NCBI GenBank assembly: GCA_046758085.1
Contig: JBHHZP010000036.1
Location: forward strand, 1-27,338
Origin: VRUB01 sp046758085
GTDB lineage: Bacteria > Pseudomonadota > Gammaproteobacteria > Acidiferrobacterales > SPGG2
Length of the DNA stretch: 27,338 nt
Direction: 5' to 3'
Shown: piece after piece, positions 15,140 through 24,300 of the stretch
Layout: every line of letters starts with the position of its first letter
How positions within the stretch are numbered: the first letter of the stretch is position 1
Translations under genes and position numbers: made by a program
The notes under the pieces: model-generated
The model's database searches: none
Told to the model about the DNA's origin: nothing
The model's input: only the letters and a program-made list of their open reading frames with translations

Positions 15140-16309
15140 ATGTTGCCATTTGCAAAATCAGAGTACCAGAGACGTATCCGAAATATCCAAGACCGCATGG
15201 CCGAACGCGGCATCGAAGTGCTGCTGGCCACAAGTCCTGCCAACATGAACTACCTGACCGGCTATGACGGCTGGTCGTTCTATGTCCACCAACTGGCTGT
15301 CGTTGCGCTGCACGAAGAGTGGCCCCTATGGATTGGCCGTGAAATGGATGCCAATGCTGCGAGAGTGACTACATTTCTGGCAGACGAAAACATCTATGGT
15401 TACCCCGATGACTACGTTCAGTCGACGGCAAAGCACCCCATGGACTACGTCGCTGATCTCCTGAAGGCAAGGACTTGGGGTAAGCATATGATCGGGGTCG
15501 AGATGGATAACTATTACTTTACCGCCGCATGTTATACATCTCTCAAACGGGGGCTACCGGATGCGCGGTTCCACGATACGAGCACGCTCGTGGACTGGGT
15601 GCGCGCTGTCAAATCACCCCGCGAGATCGAGTACATGCACCAGGCCGCGGTCATCGTCGAGAACGCCATGGAGACCGGGATCGACCGTGTGCGGCCTGGC
15701 GTTCGCCAATGTGATGCCGCCGCCGCGATCTATCAGGCGCAAGTCAGCGGTACGAGTGATTATGGCGGCGATTACACGGCGATCTGCCCGATGCTGCCTA
15801 CCGGGGTCGGTACCTCGACCCCGCACCTGACGTGGACGGACCGGCCGTTTGTCAGGGGCGAGGCTACGATCCTGGAACTGAGCGGCGCCCGGTACCACTA
15901 CCATTGCCCGATGGCGCGTACGGTCCACCTCGGCCGACCGCCTAAAAAACTTCTCCATACAGCCGCGGTCGTACTCGATGGCCTGGACAATGCCCTTGCT
16001 GCCGCCAGACCCGGCGTTACGTGCGAGGAAGTCGAAGCGGCTTGGCGTAAAACGATTGCCAGGCACGGCATTGTCAAAGATTCGCGCATCGGATACTCGG
16101 TGGGGCTTGCTTATCCACCGGACTGGGGTGAGCACACATTGAGCCTGCGCCCCGGAGACAAGACCGTTCTGCATCCCGGCATGACCTTGCACCTGATCCC
16201 CGGGATCTGGATGGACGACTGGGGGTTTGAGATCAGCGAATGCTTTCGCGTGACCGCGACCGGCTCAGAGACGTTCACGAATTTTCCGCGCGAGTTGTTT
16301 ATCAAATAG
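15140..16309 (+). CDS. doeA: Ectoine hydrolase, DoeA type (M24/creatinase-like fold)
   Basis: This 389-residue enzyme has the M24 'pita-bread' fold. DoeA opens the ectoine ring to N-acetyl-diaminobutyrate. Its signature stretches are present and in order: LTGYDGWSFYVHQ (39-51), GREMDANAARVT (66-77), YGYPDDYVQST and HPMDY (86-103), GVEMDNYYFTAA (119-130), PHLTWTDRPF (228-237), RYHYHCPMARTVHLG (251-265), and GYSVGLAYPPDWGE with LSLRPGD (318-340). These agree closely with Halomonas DoeA as I know it (399 residues) and are not found in proline dipeptidases. The frame is open from a TTG at 15098, but the ATG at 15140 with GGAG at 15124-15127 gives the family N-terminus MLPFAKSEY. It is divergent from the ThDP enzyme and convergent with the BHMT-like gene (26-bp gap). 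Confidence 0.9.
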   Translation: MLPFAKSEYQRRIRNIQDRMAERGIEVLLATSPANMNYLTGYDGWSFYVHQLAVVALHEEWPLWIGREMDANAARVTTFLADENIYGYPDDYVQSTAKHPMDYVADLLKARTWGKHMIGVEMDNYYFTAACYTSLKRGLPDARFHDTSTLVDWVRAVKSPREIEYMHQAAVIVENAMETGIDRVRPGVRQCDAAAAIYQAQVSGTSDYGGDYTAICPMLPTGVGTSTPHLTWTDRPFVRGEATILELSGARYHYHCPMARTVHLGRPPKKLLHTAAVVLDGLDNALAAARPGVTCEEVEAAWRKTIARHGIVKDSRIGYSVGLAYPPDWGEHTLSLRPGDKTVLHPGMTLHLIPGIWMDDWGFEISECFRVTATGSETFTNFPRELFIK

Positions 16310-16335
16310 AAACCTGTTCTTGGACGCATACAACA

Positions 16336-17394
16336 TCAAAGCTTTTCCACGTAATCGATATTACCTTGCTTCAGGCTTGGATCGCTGCCCAAGGAATAAT
16401 GTTTTGACATGTCGGGCGAGTACCTGCTGGCCGGTGGCCGCCGCCCCAGTGCCTCTGCGAGCGATCGTATGTGATGCGGCCCGGCACCACAGCAAACGCC
16501 GAGGTAGCGCACATCCATGTTGTACGCCTGCTTCGCGAACTCAGCCATTTCATAGCGGTTGCAGGTGAATGGGTCCAGCGCTGTGGGAAACGGGCGATTT
16601 TCCGGAATGCAGCCGCACGCCGGATCGTGCAATGACTGGAACGTCGGCTGCTCCGGCGTCGTGCGGTACGGCACGGGCAACGCGGCCACCTGACAGGACA
16701 CAACCTTACGGACCTGGGCGATGACGGGTAGCATGGTGGCAGGACCGCGTGCACAATTGAGACCGACCACATCGGCACCGCCCTGCTCCAGTCTTTTGCA
16801 ACCCTCCTCCACGGACATGTTGTCACGCAGCGTCCCTACGCGGTGCACCGCTAGCGTCACCACCGCAGGGAGCCCTGCTTGCTTAATCGCTTGCAGCGCC
16901 AACTTGGCCTCGCCGTAATGGGCAATCGTTTCGGCAATGATGAAATCGACCTCGGCTTCGGCAGCCCAGTTCACCTGCTCCTCGAACATCGCCTGCACTG
17001 CGGTCTCGGAGGCGGCATTTCCGGGCTCATACACATTCGTGTTGCAGATATTGCCCGCCACCAACGGCGGCTCACCTTCGGCCTCGGCCGTCACGGACTT
17101 TGCAATGGCCAAGGCATTGCGCTGAAGGGGCTCGAGCTTGTCCTCTTTGCCAATTAGCCGGAGCTTTTCTCGATGACCGTAGTAGGTAAAGGCTTCTATG
17201 ACATCGGAGCCCGCACGCATGAACTCACGGTGCAGCTGTACCACGACCTCCGGGTGGTCCAACACCGCCTCGGGGACGAAGGCGCCGGCTTGCAGATAGC
17301 CGCGCCGCTCAAGCTCAAAGAGATAACCTTCGGCACAGATGACGGCTCCATCAGCCAGACGCTCCAGCAGCCCACGCATTGTTGTCGAACCCAT
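16336..17394 (-). CDS. Betaine-homocysteine S-methyltransferase-like protein (homocysteine S-methyltransferase family)
   Basis: This 352-residue zinc methyltransferase has a TIM-barrel fold. BHMT moves a methyl group to homocysteine, making methionine. The zinc cysteines are present: Cys214 in GLNCARGP and Cys301-Cys302 in GVCCGAGPHHIRSLAEAL, at BHMT spacing. BHMT-like blocks include FELERRGYLQAG (26-37), HPEVVVQLHREFMRAGSDV (47-65), AFTYYGHREKL (68-78) and VDFIIAET (149-156). Several residues that line the betaine pocket of mammalian BHMT differ (see finding). The start at 17394 has an excellent GAAGGAGGGG site. It is divergent from the FAD oxidoreductase and faces doeA. Other methyl donors (dimethylglycine-type or sulfonium compounds) are possible. 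Confidence 0.87.
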   Translation of the reverse strand: MGSTTMRGLLERLADGAVICAEGYLFELERRGYLQAGAFVPEAVLDHPEVVVQLHREFMRAGSDVIEAFTYYGHREKLRLIGKEDKLEPLQRNALAIAKSVTAEAEGEPPLVAGNICNTNVYEPGNAASETAVQAMFEEQVNWAAEAEVDFIIAETIAHYGEAKLALQAIKQAGLPAVVTLAVHRVGTLRDNMSVEEGCKRLEQGGADVVGLNCARGPATMLPVIAQVRKVVSCQVAALPVPYRTTPEQPTFQSLHDPACGCIPENRPFPTALDPFTCNRYEMAEFAKQAYNMDVRYLGVCCGAGPHHIRSLAEALGRRPPASRYSPDMSKHYSLGSDPSLKQGNIDYVEKL

Positions 17395-17408
17395 GTCCCC
17401 CTCCTTCT

Positions 17409-17420
17409 CACCCGCGGGTG
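17409..17420. promoter_or_regulatory. 12-bp perfect palindrome upstream of the BHMT-like gene
   Basis: CACCCGCGGGTG is its own reverse complement and lies immediately upstream of the BHMT-like ribosome binding site, in the divergent spacer (17395-17580). Two further small inverted repeats lie nearby: CTAA-TCG-TTAG at 17425-17435 and TAATG-CGAA-CATTA at 17438-17451. These are candidate operators for a regulator of the divergent pair; no regulator gene is in the window. Confidence 0.35.
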
Positions 17421-17580
17421 GGATCTAATCGTTAGTCTAATGCGAACATTAATAGCGGTAAATTACTAAGACATCGATAATTTCGTTATGCTTGGCCGAC
17501 CCAATAGCTCTACTCAAGGGATAGTGAGCCTTGCCCCACTTGCTATGCGAAATATCCATGTGCACGGTTTCCCGCAATAA

Positions 17581-18828
17581 ATGAAACCGGGGCACCGCCA
17601 TATTACCGTACTGGGGGCAGGGATTGTTGGCGTCGCTTGCGCACTGTTTCTTCAGCGCGACGGATATCGGGTCACACTGATCGATCGGCTTGGGCCCGGT
17701 GAAGGCTGCTCCCGCGGTAACGCCGGCATTCTTGCCGCTGAGCACGTGATGCCGCTGGCAACGCCCAGAAACATCCGAAAATTACCCGGGATGCTGCTCG
17801 ATCCGCATGCACCCCTGCGCATCTGCTGGCGTTATCTGCCACGCTTGTTACCCTGGCTCTGGCGATTCTTGTTATGCGCCCGGCCACGGGCTGTTACGGC
17901 CAGCAGTCAGGCGCTGGCAGCATTGCAGGGCGGTGCGCTCACGGCTTACAGGACCCTGCTCGAGCAAGCGCGTGCCCACCAGCTGTTTCGCGCGGATGGA
18001 TGTCTGTGTGCCTACGAGAGCAAAAAAGAGTTCATGGCTGATCGATTCGAGCGTGAGCTGCAGCGCCGCTACGGCATAAGGGTCGAAGAGCTAACAGTTG
18101 ACGAAGTGCGTGAGCGCGTACCTGCCATCAGCCGCAGCATACAACGGGGCGTGCTATATCCTGATTCGGCCTACACCATCAACCCGCACCGCCTTGTACA
18201 GGTGCTGGCGGAGGATTTTCAGCGCCACGGCGGCATCATGCAACGGGCGGCGGTGAACGACATCGACGTGACGCCTGGACAGCGCGTGCGCGTACTCACG
18301 GACGCCGGGGCGCACGAGACCGATAGTGTCATTTTGGCGCTCGGCGCGTGGTCCGGCCGTTTGAGTGCGCGGCTGGGGAGCCCGGTCCCGCTCGACACCG
18401 AACGCGGTTATCATGTCATGCTGCCGCGGCCCGGAATCGACATCAGCTTGCCGGTGATGTTCGGCGACCACAAGTTCGTGGCTACCCCGATGGAACACGG
18501 CTTGCGACTAGCCGGAACGGTCGAATTTGCCGGTCTGGATGCCCCCCCGAACTACGAGCGCGCCCGCATACTGATCACGCGGGCACGTCGCTTGTTGCCC
18601 CGTCTGCAAGTGCAGGGGCACTCCGAGTGGATGGGCTGTCGCCCGAGCTTGCCCGATTCCTTGCCCGTGATCGGCCGCTCACCGCACCATCGGAATGTCT
18701 ACTTCGCCTTCGGGCACCAGCATCTCGGTTTGACGCTCGCTGCCGTAACGGGGCGCCTTATTGCAGATCAGGTGGCAGGTCGCAACAGCGACATCGACCT
18801 CACGCCCTACCGCGTCGATCGCTTCTGA
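17581..18828 (+). CDS. FAD-dependent amino acid oxidoreductase, DadA/glycine-sarcosine oxidase family
   Basis: This 415-residue enzyme belongs to the DAO family. The dinucleotide motif GAGIVG is at 12-17 within ITVLGAGIVGVACALFLQRD, followed by the acidic strand end TLIDR at 32-36 and CSRGNAGILA (43-52), which contacts FAD. The C-terminal part has the usual WMGCRPSLPDSLPVIGRSP and FGHQHLGLTLA stretches (about 343-386) that close the active site. Length and pattern fit DadA-like dehydrogenases of D-amino acids, and also sarcosine, glycine or dimethylglycine oxidising relatives. The creatinase two genes downstream would produce sarcosine, which makes sarcosine a candidate substrate; this is inference. 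The start is ATG 17581 with no clear ribosome site. It leads a same-strand run with the DMT transporter and creatinase. Confidence 0.86.
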   Translation: MKPGHRHITVLGAGIVGVACALFLQRDGYRVTLIDRLGPGEGCSRGNAGILAAEHVMPLATPRNIRKLPGMLLDPHAPLRICWRYLPRLLPWLWRFLLCARPRAVTASSQALAALQGGALTAYRTLLEQARAHQLFRADGCLCAYESKKEFMADRFERELQRRYGIRVEELTVDEVRERVPAISRSIQRGVLYPDSAYTINPHRLVQVLAEDFQRHGGIMQRAAVNDIDVTPGQRVRVLTDAGAHETDSVILALGAWSGRLSARLGSPVPLDTERGYHVMLPRPGIDISLPVMFGDHKFVATPMEHGLRLAGTVEFAGLDAPPNYERARILITRARRLLPRLQVQGHSEWMGCRPSLPDSLPVIGRSPHHRNVYFAFGHQHLGLTLAAVTGRLIADQVAGRNSDIDLTPYRVDRF

Positions 18829-18829
18829 C

Positions 18830-18906
18830 ACCGAGTGCAGAGGCGCAAAGGTCCGTGACTTTTAAGAAAACAAAACCACCCTTCTGCGTCTTGGCGTCTT
18901 GGCGTT
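18830..18906. repeat. Dispersed repeat-like spacer with tandem GCGTCTTG units
   Basis: The spacer before the DMT transporter contains GCAGAGGCGCAAAGG at its left and two tandem GCGTCTTG units (18886-18901), followed by a partial third. Such 'cgccaagacgc' / 'gcagaggcgcaaag' strings recur between genes in many proteobacteria as I recall. There is no coding content. Confidence 0.4.
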
Positions 18907-18924
18907 GAGAAGTTTTCGAATTTA

Positions 18925-19785
18925 ATGATGTTATGCGCAGGCCATTTACGGGGCCTGATCCTGGCGACAGCCGGGGTGGTCGTGCTGAGCCCTGATGCCT
19001 TGATTCTTCGATTGGTGGAGATCGACCGCTGGTCGATCCTGTTCTGGCGTGGGTTGCTCACAGGCGTTGCGCTCACAGCTGTATTCGCGGCCGGCTACCG
19101 ACGCGATCTGCTTGACCACCTCAAGGCCATGGGCCGCCCGGGACTGCTGGCCGCCCTGCTCTTTGCCATCACCTCCATCTTGTTCGTCAGTGCGATAACG
19201 CTCACAAGCGTTGCCAATGCTCTTGTCATTGTCAGTGCCGCGCCCCTGTTTGCGGCGATCCTGAGCTTCGTGTTTCTGCACGAACACATAGCGTTACGCA
19301 CTTGGGTTGCGGTGATTGTCGGGTTCCTGGGCATGACCATAATCTTTTCCGGGAGCCTCGCGGGTGGTGCATTGCTGGGGGACCTGTGCGCGGTCGGGAC
19401 GGCCTGTTTTCTGGCGGCAAACTTCACCGTTGTTCGGCATGCGCGTGCCATTAATATGGTCCCAGCCGTAGCGTTGAGCGGCTTCATCGTCGCAGTGGTC
19501 GTGTTCCCGTTGGCGGCCCCGCTTTTGACCGAGGCACGGGACTTTATGCTGCTGTCGCTGTTGGGTCTTGTTATCCTACCGCTGTCTATGGGCCTCATTA
19601 TGCAGGCGCCGCGCTACTTGCCGGCGGCCGAGGTCAGCCTGATCATGTTGCTCGAGGCAATCCTGGGTCCACTATGGGTATGGCTTATGCTCGGCGAAAT
19701 ACCGGGTAGCCCGACCTTTGTCGGCGGCGGGCTCGTGCTCGCCACGCTCATCGCCCATGCACTGCTCGGTTTGCGCCGGGCGTAG
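18925..19785 (+). CDS. EamA/DMT-superfamily transporter
   Basis: This 286-residue inner-membrane protein is built of two EamA halves (about 12-140 and 152-283), giving about ten hydrophobic helices. The half-ends SAAPLFAAILSFVFLHEH (about 103-120) and LLEAILGPLWVWLMLGE (about 247-263) are the conserved 'E-x-x-x-x-P' loops of the family. DMT proteins move small metabolites, often amino acids, usually outward. The two overlapping ATGs at 18925 and 18928 are both possible and neither has a clear ribosome site. It sits between the FAD oxidoreductase and creatinase genes (96 and 55 bases away), so it may export or import a product of that pathway. The cargo cannot be read from sequence. Confidence 0.87.
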   Translation: MMLCAGHLRGLILATAGVVVLSPDALILRLVEIDRWSILFWRGLLTGVALTAVFAAGYRRDLLDHLKAMGRPGLLAALLFAITSILFVSAITLTSVANALVIVSAAPLFAAILSFVFLHEHIALRTWVAVIVGFLGMTIIFSGSLAGGALLGDLCAVGTACFLAANFTVVRHARAINMVPAVALSGFIVAVVVFPLAAPLLTEARDFMLLSLLGLVILPLSMGLIMQAPRYLPAAEVSLIMLLEAILGPLWVWLMLGEIPGSPTFVGGGLVLATLIAHALLGLRRA

Positions 19786-19840
19786 TACAGGCCTATTGAA
19801 CCGATGTTTACAGCGGTAACGATAAGAAGGGGAGTATCCC

Positions 19841-21049
19841 ATGCAAAGGCCACAGACGTTGCGGATCAAAAACGGCGAAAAGAAGTTACCCACCTTTTCC
19901 GCGGCCGAGATGAACGAACGGCTTGCGCGTTTGCGGCGCCACATGGATGCGTCCGACATTGACGCCGTACTGTTTACCTCTATCCACAACATCAATTACT
20001 TCAATGACTTCGTCTATTGCTCGTTTGGCAGGCCCTACGGCCTTGTAGTAACGCAAGATCAATCAACTGCCATCAGCGCGAACATAGACGGCGGCGAGCC
20101 CGGACGGCGGGGATTTGCGGATAATCTCAGCTACACAGATTGGAAGCGTGACAACTACCTCCGCGCCGTGAAGACGCTGGTTGGCAATGCCAGCCGGGTC
20201 GGGCTGGAGTTCGATCATATAACGTTGGAGGGCTTCAAGAAGCTCGGTGATGCACTGCCGAAGGCGGAGCTCATCGATGTGGGCACGGCGACCATGACTA
20301 TACGCATGATCAAATCAAACGAGGAGATCGCGCTCATACGCGAAGGCGCGCGCATCGCCGACATCGGCGGGGTCGCATGCGTGGAGGCCGTCGGCGAAGG
20401 CGTACCGGAACATGAGATCGCATTGCATGCAACGGGTGCAATGGTGCGCGAGATTGCCCGGACATATCCCGATGGCGTGTTGATGGATACATGGACCTGG
20501 TTTCAATCGGGCATCAATACCGATGGCGCGCACAATCCGGTCACGCCGAGACAGATCCGCCGTGGTGATATCTTGAGCTTGAACTGCTTTCCCATGATCG
20601 CGGGTTACTACACCGCGCTTGAACGTACGCTCTTTTTCAAGTCCGCCAGCGACAAGCACCTCGAACTGTGGGAATTCAATTGCGACGTCCACCGGCGGGG
20701 CATCGAGCTGATTAAAGCGGACGCACGCTGTTGCGATATTGCCGTGGAGCTCAACGAAATGTATCTCGATCGCGATCTGCTGCAGTACCGAACATTCGGC
20801 TATGGCCATTCCTTCGGCACGCTATGCCACTACTACGGCAGGGAAGCGGGGCTCGAGATCAGGGAGGATATCGAAACGGTGCTGGAACCGGGAATGGTTG
20901 TGTCCATGGAACCGATGATCATGATCCCCGAAGGACAGGATGGCGCCGGCGGCTATCGTGAGCACGATATTCTGGTTATTACCGAACAGGGTACCCAGGA
21001 CATCACCCGCTTCCCGTTTGGGCCGGAGCACAATGTTATCAAGAAATAG
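19841..21049 (+). CDS. Creatinase (creatine amidinohydrolase)
   Basis: This 402-residue cytosolic enzyme splits creatine to sarcosine and urea. Its M24-like fold works without metal. It follows Pseudomonas creatinase, as I know it, block for block with almost no length change: PQTLRIKNGEK (4-14), SFGRPY (61-66, with Phe62 and Arg64), NIDGGEPGRR (81-90), MDTWTWFQSGINTDGAHNPV (215-234, with the catalytic His at 231, equal to His232 of the Pseudomonas enzyme), CFPMIAGYYTALERTLF (249-265, Glu261), YGHSFGTLCHYYGREAGLE (321-339) and SMEPMIMIPEG (355-365, Glu357). All known active-site positions are kept, so I am confident of creatinase rather than prolidase or DoeA. AAGGGGAG at 19828-19834 sets the start. 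It is third in the oxidoreductase-DMT-creatinase run. No creatininase gene is in the window. Confidence 0.94.
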   Translation: MQRPQTLRIKNGEKKLPTFSAAEMNERLARLRRHMDASDIDAVLFTSIHNINYFNDFVYCSFGRPYGLVVTQDQSTAISANIDGGEPGRRGFADNLSYTDWKRDNYLRAVKTLVGNASRVGLEFDHITLEGFKKLGDALPKAELIDVGTATMTIRMIKSNEEIALIREGARIADIGGVACVEAVGEGVPEHEIALHATGAMVREIARTYPDGVLMDTWTWFQSGINTDGAHNPVTPRQIRRGDILSLNCFPMIAGYYTALERTLFFKSASDKHLELWEFNCDVHRRGIELIKADARCCDIAVELNEMYLDRDLLQYRTFGYGHSFGTLCHYYGREAGLEIREDIETVLEPGMVVSMEPMIMIPEGQDGAGGYREHDILVITEQGTQDITRFPFGPEHNVIKK

Positions 21050-21188
21050 ATCTTTACTGGCCATGGTGCGCCGAGCTCGGGTCTTGTGACAGTTATATGG
21101 ATCCTCATTGCTGTCCCACAAGTTCCGACTTGAAAAGCTGAAACTCGCCAACACAAAGATGACTTATGACTAGGCTGCGCTCGAAAGA

Positions 21189-21294
21189 CATGGATCACAC
21201 CTTTGTTTGCGAGACCGTCGCCAGCAAGGATGCTGGCGCCGAGCCTATAGGGACGTATCCACGGCGTGTCTCGGAAACAACGGTGCGATCCATG
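21189..21294 (-). repeat. 106-bp palindromic dispersed element, right copy (inverted)
   Basis: It begins CATGGATCACACC and ends GGTGCGATCCATG. Its arms pair with each other over about 21 bases with two or three mismatches. On the minus strand the core ACACGCCGTGGATACGTCCC, TAGGCTCGG and the hairpin GCCAGCA-TCCT-TGCTGGC (21220-21237) align without gaps to the copy at 2935-3040. It ends 26 bases before the uvrA start and lies inside the uvrA leader. Confidence 0.88.
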
Positions 21295-21320
21295 TATCGG
21301 GCGGTTGTGGGACAGCAGTG

Positions 21321-24300
21321 ATGGATCCTAACTTTATTCTTATCGAAGGCGCCCGGCAAAATAATCTCAAGGGTTTCACGCTTCGCCTGCCGCTGAACGA
21401 GCTGATCGTTGTCACAGGGGTAAGCGGATCTGGAAAATCCTCGCTCGCGTTCGACACCATCTACGCCGAAGGGCAACGCCGCTACGTCGAGACTTTCTCG
21501 CCTTACGCACGGCAGTTCCTGGATCGCATGGACAAGCCGCAGGTGGACGACATCGAAGGGATCCCCCCGGCCATCGCGATCGACCAGACCAACCCGGTGC
21601 GTACCTCACGTTCCACTGTGGGCACCATGACCGAGCTCAACGATCACCTCAAGCTGCTGTTCGCCCGCGCTGGGCGGCTTTTTTGCCCGGGCTGCAGTCA
21701 ACCGGTACGACGCGACTCGCCGGTAGGCATCTACGAGCAGCTAGTGGCAAGCCTCGGTGCGGTCACTTATGCCACCTCCCCCACAGTCATGCTCACCTTT
21801 CCTGTGCGCATTCCGGAGAACTTTTCCGAAAAGGAAGTGAAAGATTTACTCGCACAGCAAGGTTATACAAGGATCTACCGGAAGAAAGGGCCGCTCCTGG
21901 AAGTAATTCAGGACCGCGTTCGTCTCGAGGAGAGTCAGCGCGAGCGCATCGTCGAAAGCCTGGAAGCAGCCGTGAAGCACGGTCGGGGGAAGGTCAATGT
22001 TTATCCGCTGGATGACCGGGCAAAGCCGCGGGCCCCCTCGCGGTTCTCCACCGACCTGCACTGCCCCGAGTGCGACACCTATTACCATGACCCCGTACCG
22101 AGCCTGTTTTCATTTAACTCACCGATCGGTGCATGTGAATCATGCCGCGGCTTCGGGCGAATTATCGGAATCGATAACGCCCTCGTCATACCGGACGAGG
22201 GAAAGACACTGGCGCAAGGTGCGGTCAAACCCTGGCAAACAGAGAGCTACCGCGAGTGCCAGAGCGACTTGATGCGCTTCGCGCGCCGGCGCGATATCCC
22301 CACCGACGTTCCGTGGCGCAAGCTCTCCACAGCGCAGAAGCGCTGGGTGCTTGAAGGCGAAGGGCCATGGGAGGATGGCCATTGGTACGGCGTGCAACGA
22401 TTCTTTAGATGGCTCGAAACCAAGAGCTACAAGATGCATATACGGGTGCTGCTGGCGAAGTACCGTGCCTACACGCCGTGTCCGGACTGCCAGGGAGCGC
22501 GGCTGAAGCCCGATGCGCTGCTATGGCGGTTGGGCACCGATGCGGATGCCAGCCAGGTACTGACGCACGAAAAGCGCTTCAGGCCCGTTTTCGCGTGCGC
22601 TCACGCGCAGCAGTATGACTCGCTCCCGGGGCTTACCATCCATGACGTCATGCTTTTGCCGATCGAGCACTGCCACCAATTCTTCGAAGACCTGCAACTG
22701 CCGACGCCCTTGGACGAAGCCACCGAGCTGCTGGTCAACGAGATCCGTTCGCGGTTGCATTACCTGGTGGAAGTCGGGCTCGGTTACCTCACGCTTGACC
22801 GCCAGTCGCGCACCCTGAGCGGCGGCGAGGTGCAGCGCATCAATCTCACTACGGCCCTCGGCACATCACTGGTCAACACGCTGTTCGTACTCGATGAACC
22901 CAGCGTCGGCCTGCACGCACGCGACCTGCAGCGCGTCATCGGTATACTGCGGCGCCTGCGGGATGCGGGCAACTCGCTCATCGTGGTCGAGCACGACGCT
23001 CAGGTCATGCTCGCTGCCGATCGCATTGTCGACCTGGGACCGGGACCCGGTGAGCGCGGCGGACAGCTCGTTTTCATGGGAACGCCGGCGAATCTGCTGC
23101 ATACCAGGCGCTCGCTGACCGCGGAGTACTTGACCGGCAAACGGGATATTCGCAGCGACAAGGCCGGAACGGCCAAGCCGATCACGCCCACGACCGCATA
23201 TCTCGAAATACTCGGTGCGGCCGAGCACAACTTGAAGGACATTGACGTGCGCATCCCGCTCAATCGCCTGGTATGTGTCACTGGGGTCAGTGGGTCAGGT
23301 AAGTCCACCCTTATACAAGACGTGTGTTTCAACGGGCTGTGCAAGCTCATGGGCAAACCGAAGGAGCCGCCTGGGCAGTATCGCACGCTCCACGGGCATG
23401 AGCAGGTCGGTGACGTGGTGCTGGTGGACCAGTCGCCGATCGGTAAAACCACACGCTCCAATCCGGCCAGCTACGTAGGCGCGCTGGGTCCTATACGCAA
23501 GGCCTTCGCCGCCGACCCGCTTTCGAGCGAACGCCGGTACACGGCCGGCACCTTCAGCTTCAACTCGGGTAATGGCCGCTGTCCGACATGCGGCGGCAAC
23601 GGCTTCGAGCATGTCGAGATGCAATTTCTGAGTGACATTTATCTGCGCTGCCCGGACTGCGACGGTCGTCGTTACCGCCCCGAAGTGCTGGAGGTAAAAC
23701 TGCTGCCCAGCAAGCCGTTGCTTGCATCCGGCAGCGTGCGCGCGCCCACCATCGTACGGGCAAAATCGATTGCCGATGTTCTGGACATGACGGTGTTGGA
23801 GGCGATCGCATTTTTTGCAGATGACCCTGTAGTCTTGCGTACTTTGCGTCCCTTGCATGCAGTGGGGTTGGGGTACTTGAAACTCGGTCAACCGGTCCCG
23901 ACACTGAGCGGCGGCGAAGCGCAGCGCCTCAAACTTGCCGGTCATCTTGCCAAGGCCGGCCGTAAGACGGAAACGGCTAATGGCACCTTGTTTCTTTTCG
24001 ACGAGCCGACGACGGGGTTGCACTTCGACGATATTGCCAAGTTGCTAAGGGCCTTGCGGGAACTGCTGGCCAAAGGGCACTCGCTGGTGGTCATCGAGCA
24101 CAATCTCGACGTCATCCGCGCGGCCGACTGGATCATTGACCTGGGCCCCGAAGGCGGAAATGCTGGCGGCGCAGTCCTTTGCGTGGGGACGCCCGGCGAA
24201 GTCGCACGATGCAAACAAAGCCACACAGGCACGGCGCTGCGCGAGTACGAGGCCGCTACGAGCTTGGCCGCGCTGTCCGCAGAGTTTACAAGAGCGGAAG

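Noticed and set aside
15012..15233. Minus-strand open frame ending ADRLYEPAYGY just before the ThDP-enzyme start
   Set aside because: Most of it is antisense to doeA, and no family or ribosome site was recognised. A gene remnant is possible but unsupported.
15007..15246. Longer ThDP-enzyme frame beginning at 15246
   Set aside because: The extra 80 codons overlap the start of doeA on the other strand and have no family similarity.
21207..21320. Upstream extension of the uvrA frame from a GTG at 21207
   Set aside because: The extra 38 codons are translation of the palindromic repeat; UvrA homology starts at the ATG at 21321.
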